Assembly: GCA_014338185.1 (NCBI GenBank)
Contig: QUBV01000012.1
Span: forward strand, 1 to 57,047
DNA length: 57,047 nt
Source: Lysobacterales bacterium
GTDB lineage: Bacteria; Pseudomonadota; Gammaproteobacteria; Xanthomonadales; Rhodanobacteraceae
Direction: 5' to 3'
Shown here: positions 52,723 through 57,047 of the stretch, in pieces
Layout: the number at the start of each line of letters is the position of its first letter
How positions within the stretch are numbered: the first letter of the stretch is position 1
Position numbers and translations under genes: made by a program
Notes under the pieces: generated by a model
Told to the model about the DNA's origin: nothing
The model's database searches: none
Seen by the model: only the letters and a program-made list of their open reading frames with translations

Positions 52723-53984
52723 AGCCCCGTCCACGACGCGCGGCGCCCGCGGGTCCACGGCGCCTGCGGACGTGGTCCGGCGCCGTGCTGGCGCTGCACG
52801 CGCTGGCGCTGCCCGGCGCGGGCCTCGCCGCCGACTGGCCCACGCGCCATCGCAGCGCCAGCGGTTACGAACTTGCGGTGAAGGGCCTGTACCAGTTCCA
52901 GTTCGAACAGGTCGACGACGCGCGTGCCCATCCCCGCACCGGCGCACCCTGGCTGGCCGACCACGGAGCGTGGCGACGCAAGGAGTTCGGCCTGTCCGCC
53001 AAGGCTCCGTGGGGCGTCGAACTCGCGCTCGGCTACGACTTCACGGTGCGCAATGGCGTGCATCCGGGTGGCTGGCTCGACAACTACCTGCGCTACACCA
53101 GCCCGCGCATCGGCGCATGGCGCCTGGGCCAGTTCAAGACACCCGTCGGACTAGACGCGACCAACAGCTCCAGCGCCACCACCTTCATCGAGCGCGCGTT
53201 GCCGGTGCAGGCGATCGGCATGGGGCGCCGGCTCGGGATCGACTGGACCCATGCCGGAGCCGGCCCGTGGCTGCTGCAGGCGGCGTGGTTCGCGGGCGGC
53301 GACCTCAATGGCGACAACGATGGCCATGGTCCGGCGCTGCGCGCGGTGTGGACGCCCCTGCGCGACGTCGGCGACACCACCACGGTGCTGCACCTTGGGT
53401 TGGCGCTGTCGCGCGAGCGGCGCAGTGCGAGCCGCGATGGCCGGGGCCTGCGCCAGCTCGCGGTTGCGCGGTTTCGCGCGCGGCCCGAGACCGGCCTGGG
53501 GTCGGCACGCCTCGTCGACAGCGGCGTGCTGCCCCAGCCCGGCGCGATCGATCGCATCGGCCTGGAACTGGCCTGGATCGACGGTCCTTGGCTGGTGCAG
53601 GGCGAGTACCTGCGGGTGACCACGCGCCCGCACTCCGCACCCCGCTTCACCGGCACGGGCTGGTACCTGCAGGGCGCATGGCTGCTCACGGGCGCAAGCC
53701 GGCCGTGGAGCAAGGGCACAATCGGCAATGCACCGGCGCGCGGCCCATGGGGCGCGTTCGAGCTCGCGCTGCGCTGCAGCGCGCTCGATCTCGACGACGG
53801 CCCGGTGCGCGGTGGCCACCAGCGCGATTGGACGCTCGGCGCCAACTGGTACCTGGATCGCCACTTCAAGCTGCAGGCCAACTACATCCGCGCACGCAGC
53901 CGGCGCCATTACGGCGGCGCCGTCGGGCGTGTGCTCGATGTGGATCCCGCCATCCTCGAAGCGCGGATCCAGCTGCAGTTCTGA
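52719..53984 (+). CDS. OprP/OprO-type phosphate-selective porin
   Basis: A 421-residue outer-membrane barrel of the OprO/OprP type. A signal peptide covers about 1-38 (ending Gly-Leu-Ala-Ala). RRKEFGLSAKAPWGVELALGYDF and RIGAWRLGQFKTPVGL are typical of the family, and the last strand ends LEARIQLQF with terminal Phe. Such porins bind phosphate or polyphosphate. Its start overlaps nth; whether the two are co-regulated is unclear. Confidence 0.85.
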   Translation: MKPRPRRAAPAGPRRLRTWSGAVLALHALALPGAGLAADWPTRHRSASGYELAVKGLYQFQFEQVDDARAHPRTGAPWLADHGAWRRKEFGLSAKAPWGVELALGYDFTVRNGVHPGGWLDNYLRYTSPRIGAWRLGQFKTPVGLDATNSSSATTFIERALPVQAIGMGRRLGIDWTHAGAGPWLLQAAWFAGGDLNGDNDGHGPALRAVWTPLRDVGDTTTVLHLGLALSRERRSASRDGRGLRQLAVARFRARPETGLGSARLVDSGVLPQPGAIDRIGLELAWIDGPWLVQGEYLRVTTRPHSAPRFTGTGWYLQGAWLLTGASRPWSKGTIGNAPARGPWGAFELALRCSALDLDDGPVRGGHQRDWTLGANWYLDRHFKLQANYIRARSRRHYGGAVGRVLDVDPAILEARIQLQF

Positions 53985-54013
53985 CCTGCCGACCTGCGCG
54001 GCGGAAGGCCGCC

Positions 54014-54036
54014 GATGATGCGCTGGCGGCATCATC
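54014..54036. other. Hairpin after the porin gene
   Basis: GATGATGC at 54014-54021 pairs perfectly with GCATCATC at 54029-54036 around a seven-base loop, 30 bases after the porin stop. No T-run follows. It may slow exonucleases at the mRNA end. The rest of 54037-54237 holds no recognisable gene. Confidence 0.35.
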
Positions 54037-54237
54037 CGCGTGCAGGCACCCGATGCAAGGCAGACAGGTGCTGGGCCGCGAACCGCGGGTGCGCACCATG
54101 CGGGGCGTGCGGGCTCCACCGGCCTGCGTCCTGCGCACGGGTTGGCAGTCGCGCCGCGGCCACTGTGGCACCATCGAAACGAAGACCCGGCGTGGCCGCG
54201 CGGCGCACCGGGCGCGCAATGACCTCGGAGAACGGAC

Positions 54238-56724
54238 ATGAATGGATGCAGGCGAGCGCTGCTGCTGGCCTGGTGGCTCGGCCTGGCCGCAGCGGTCATG
54301 GTTTGTCCCGACGCCGGCGCGCGCGTGCGCTCCGTCGCCGCGGGCAGCCAGCCCGAACTGGCCGACGACGAGGGCCTGCTGCTGGTCGCGATCGACAGCA
54401 GCGTCGACCTGGACAACGTGCAGGTGAAGAAGGAGGGCCGCCTGTTCGGCGCGGCCGTGCTGTCCAACATCAAGGCCGGCTACAGCGCACGCCTGTTCAT
54501 CGTGCCGGCGGGCCAATACCAATGGGCGCAGCTGCGCGCGTTCGGCCGCGTGCGCTACGACCTCAGGGACGATGCCGAATTCCGCTTCCAGGTGCGCAGC
54601 GGGCAGGTCACCTATGGCGGCGACCTCGTGTTCCGCCCGCACGATCGCTTCAGTGCCGACGTGCGAACCAGCAACCGCGCGCTGCGTGCGATCGACTGGG
54701 CCGAGCGCGAGCATCCCGGCCTGCTCGCACGTCATCCACTGGCCTATGCGGGGCACTATCCGGATCCATTCCCGGCATTCCTTGCCGCCGAACGCGCCAA
54801 GCTCGGCGCCCGCGCCACGCCGCCTCCCGCCGCGTCGGCCAAGCCGCCCGCCGTCGGCCCCGTGCCCTTGCCGATCGAGGAACTGTGGCGTGAGGAACGC
54901 ATCGGTCGCGTCGCGCTCAATCCGGCCGGCACACTGTTCGCCGAACAGGTGCGCCACGACAAGGACTGGGCCGTCGACCTGATCGATCTTGCAGCGGGCA
55001 CCTCGCTGCGGATCATGACCACGCCATTCCCGCTCGCGACGATGATGTGGTCGGGCGATAGCAACCTCGTGCTCGGCGTGGGCAGCGATCGCGACGAGCA
55101 GACCATCACGGTGTTCCGTATCGGCGAGGTCGCCCACGGCCGGCGTACGTTTGCCGTGACCCGGTTCATGCGCCCGGGACGCGTGATCCAGGCCGCGGTG
55201 GGCGATCCCGACCACGTCCTGTTCGCAAGTCGCGGACGCAGTGGCAGGTTGCTCGTGCACAAGGTGGACATCTCCAGCCAGCGCGCGCTGGAGCAAACCA
55301 GTGCATTCTCGAACACGCCACTCAACCGCGGCAATCGCGATGCCGTCGCCTGGTTCGCCGATGGCAGCGGGCGCCTGCGCGCCGCACTCGCACGCGTGGA
55401 CGAACGCTACGTGCTGCAGCATGGCGCAGGCGAGGAGTTCACCGAGGTGCTGGACATGCAGGCCGTGGGCGGCTTCGACCCCTACAGCTTGTCGTGGGAT
55501 GGCGATCTCATCTACGGGCTCAGCGACGAGGGTCGCAGCCAGATCGACCTGGTGGTGTTCGACCCGGTGCTGCGACGTGTCACCAAGACGCTGTTCAGCA
55601 AGCCCGGGGTCGATGTGGTGATGCCGCTGCTGGATGACCGGCGCACGCCGATCGGCGTCGCCTACCACGAACGCGGCCGCCTGGTCAGCGAGTACTTCGA
55701 CCGGAACGACCAGCACCTCGCGGAGCTGCTGCGCCGCACGTTTGCGCAGCGCAGCGTGCAAACGCTCGCGCGCAGCCGCGACCGCAGCCAATGGATACTC
55801 GCGGTCGAAAGCAGTGAACAACCGGCGCGGTTGTACCACCTCGACGTCAAGCAAGCGCGCGCGTCGCTGCTGGACGACACTCGGCCGTGGCTCGATGGCA
55901 AGCCGCTGGTGGCAGCCACACGCTTCACCGCCAACAGCACCGACGGACTCACGGTCGAGGCCTACCTCACCTTGCCGCCGGGGCCGGACCCGCGGCCGCT
56001 CGTGATCATGCCGCACGGCGGCCCCATCGGTGTCAGCGACACCCTGCACTTCGATCCCGAGGTGCAGTTCCTCGCTTCGCTCGGCTATGCGGTCCTGCAG
56101 GTCAACTACCGCGGCTCGGGTGGCCAGGGCAAGGCGTTTCGCGAAGCCGGCCATCTCGCCCAGGGCACCTTGATCGAGGACGACATCGATGCAGCCTTGC
56201 GCACGGCACTGGAGCGCTACCCGCTCGATCCCCGGCGCATGTGCATGCTCGGTTCGAGCTACGGCGGCTACTCGGCGCTGGTATCGGTGCTGCGCTGGCC
56301 CGACCGGTTCCGTTGCGCGGTGTCGATCGCCGGCATCAGCGACCGCCTGCTCGTGTTCACCGCCAGCGACAGTGGCCGTTCCGCCCAGAGCCGCACCGAG
56401 CTGGAGCGCATCATGGGCAATCCCGCCACCCAGCAGGAACAGCTCATGGCGGTTTCACCGCTCTATCACTACCACCAGCTCACCACGCCGCTCATGCTCG
56501 TGCACGGCGTGGAGGACATGCGCGTGGATTTCGAACACGCACGCCGACTCGAACGCATGCTCGCGCTGGACGGGCGCGCACCGATCCTGCTGTCCTTGGC
56601 CGACGAAGGCCACGGCATCACCGGGACCGACAACCGCGTCAGCGCATGGTCGGGCATCGCCGGGTTCCTGCGCGCGCACCTGCAAGCAGCGCCCGCCGCG
56701 GCGGCAGCGCGCAGCGGCCCGTGA
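54238..56724 (+). CDS. S9 prolyl-oligopeptidase-family serine peptidase with extra N-terminal domain
   Basis: An 828-residue exported peptidase. After a signal peptide (about 1-28) an extra domain of about 110 residues (roughly 40-150: LLLVAIDSSVDLD..., LFIVPAGQYQWAQLR, GQVTYGGDLVF) resembles the small DUF2846-type beta domains of lipoproteins. A linker rich in Ala/Pro and a beta-propeller (about 215-560) follow, then the alpha/beta hydrolase domain (about 575-815) with Ser674 (GSSYGGY), Asp760 (GVEDMR) and His792 (DEGHGI), all present. Typical S9C enzymes cleave short peptides from the N-terminus or after Pro/Ala. The fusion is unusual for the family. The ATG at 54238 follows CGGAGAA. Confidence 0.85.
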   Translation: MNGCRRALLLAWWLGLAAAVMVCPDAGARVRSVAAGSQPELADDEGLLLVAIDSSVDLDNVQVKKEGRLFGAAVLSNIKAGYSARLFIVPAGQYQWAQLRAFGRVRYDLRDDAEFRFQVRSGQVTYGGDLVFRPHDRFSADVRTSNRALRAIDWAEREHPGLLARHPLAYAGHYPDPFPAFLAAERAKLGARATPPPAASAKPPAVGPVPLPIEELWREERIGRVALNPAGTLFAEQVRHDKDWAVDLIDLAAGTSLRIMTTPFPLATMMWSGDSNLVLGVGSDRDEQTITVFRIGEVAHGRRTFAVTRFMRPGRVIQAAVGDPDHVLFASRGRSGRLLVHKVDISSQRALEQTSAFSNTPLNRGNRDAVAWFADGSGRLRAALARVDERYVLQHGAGEEFTEVLDMQAVGGFDPYSLSWDGDLIYGLSDEGRSQIDLVVFDPVLRRVTKTLFSKPGVDVVMPLLDDRRTPIGVAYHERGRLVSEYFDRNDQHLAELLRRTFAQRSVQTLARSRDRSQWILAVESSEQPARLYHLDVKQARASLLDDTRPWLDGKPLVAATRFTANSTDGLTVEAYLTLPPGPDPRPLVIMPHGGPIGVSDTLHFDPEVQFLASLGYAVLQVNYRGSGGQGKAFREAGHLAQGTLIEDDIDAALRTALERYPLDPRRMCMLGSSYGGYSALVSVLRWPDRFRCAVSIAGISDRLLVFTASDSGRSAQSRTELERIMGNPATQQEQLMAVSPLYHYHQLTTPLMLVHGVEDMRVDFEHARRLERMLALDGRAPILLSLADEGHGITGTDNRVSAWSGIAGFLRAHLQAAPAAAAARSGP

Positions 56725-56844
56725 ACCCGACGCGATCCGCGCGTCACCAGCGCCACCCCGCCACCGCGACCCATGGGCGCGGATCGCCACGACAGTGGTG
56801 CACCCGGCAGGTCCGGCGCGCGGGCCGGCGACGGCCTACCCGCC

Positions 56845-57047
56845 TCAGCGCGTGGCCTCGCCGACGACCTGGTCGAAGTCGTAGCAGCCGGCGGGCCGGG
56901 TCGCGAGCCACCGTGCCGCGACCAGCGCGCCGCGCGCGTAGATGCTGCGGTCACTGGCGCGGTGCGCTAGTTCGATGCGTTCGCCCGCGCCGGCCAGCAG
57001 CACCTCGTGCTCGCCGACGATGTCGCCCGCACGCACCGCGGCGAAGC
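56845..57047 (-). CDS. dapB: 4-hydroxy-tetrahydrodipicolinate reductase, C-terminal part (partial)
   Basis: The last 67 or so residues of DapB, which reduces hydroxy-tetrahydrodipicolinate in lysine and diaminopimelate synthesis. GEHEVLLAGAGERIELAHRA and DRSIYARGALVAARWL are highly specific to the C-terminal domain. The gene continues off the right edge. Confidence 0.93.
   Translation of the reverse strand, partial: FAAVRAGDIVGEHEVLLAGAGERIELAHRASDRSIYARGALVAARWLATRPAGCYDFDQVVGEATR

Noticed and set aside
53866-56154. Long open frame on the minus strand (762 codons) opposite the S9 peptidase
   Set aside because: The plus strand has a complete peptidase with its catalytic triad; the opposite frame has no domain.

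Overview
The window is GC-rich chromosomal DNA from a gammaproteobacterium, most likely of the order Lysobacterales (Xanthomonadales). This rests on gene content: FabV as enoyl reductase with its Tyr-x8-Lys signature, a lexA-imuA-imuB-dnaE2 mutagenesis cassette, large TonB-dependent receptors, an anchorless RnfB next to nth, and mrp-dcd facing metG. Genus and species cannot be fixed by reading alone, and no database search was run.

Layout, left to right. 1-4430: the edge of an unidentified leftward gene, a frameshifted cyanophycinase-like gene and a TonB-dependent receptor. 4469-7857: tRNA-Leu(CAG) followed by the wreck of an integrative element (integrase arm-binding fragment, zinc-ribbon/winged-helix/deoxyribosyltransferase-like protein, AlpA regulator, truncated DUF3987 ATPase), visibly less GC-rich than its surroundings. 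7858-8226: tRNA-Ala, tRNA-Glu, tRNA-Asp and a terminator. 8265-15770: a secreted amidohydrolase divergent from lexA-imuA-imuB-dnaE2. 16099-22031: a second TonB-dependent receptor, an M61 peptidase and an archaeal-type methyltransferase. 22046-27454 (minus): two equal-length TPR-methyltransferases, an M14 peptidase, a DUF488 protein and a uracil-DNA glycosylase. 27647-35501: a small Cys-rich protein and FabV, then on the minus strand a four-gene Gld-type ABC exporter and rimO.

35617-43649 (plus): a TPR-GGDEF protein and an eight-gene, end-overlapping operon (hydrolase, HIT protein, pxpB, pxpC, pxpA, DUF969, DUF979, pcp). The operon reads as a pyroglutamate route: Pcp releases N-terminal pyroglutamate from peptides, the DUF969/DUF979 pair is a candidate carrier, and PxpABC opens 5-oxoproline to glutamate. 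43741-46535: a secreted leucine-rich-repeat protein and a three-gene envelope cluster of unknown function. 46621-53984: dcd and mrp (minus), then DUF2147, metG, rnfB, nth and a phosphate-type porin. 54238-57047: an S9 peptidase with an unusual N-terminal domain, and the 3' end of dapB at the right edge.

The strongest candidates for something not well described are the zinc-ribbon/winged-helix/NDT-like protein in the tRNA-Leu island, the three-gene envelope cluster with ExbD-like periplasmic folds, the extended pyroglutamate operon, the tandem TPR-methyltransferases beside an archaeal-type methyltransferase, and the S9 peptidase fusion.
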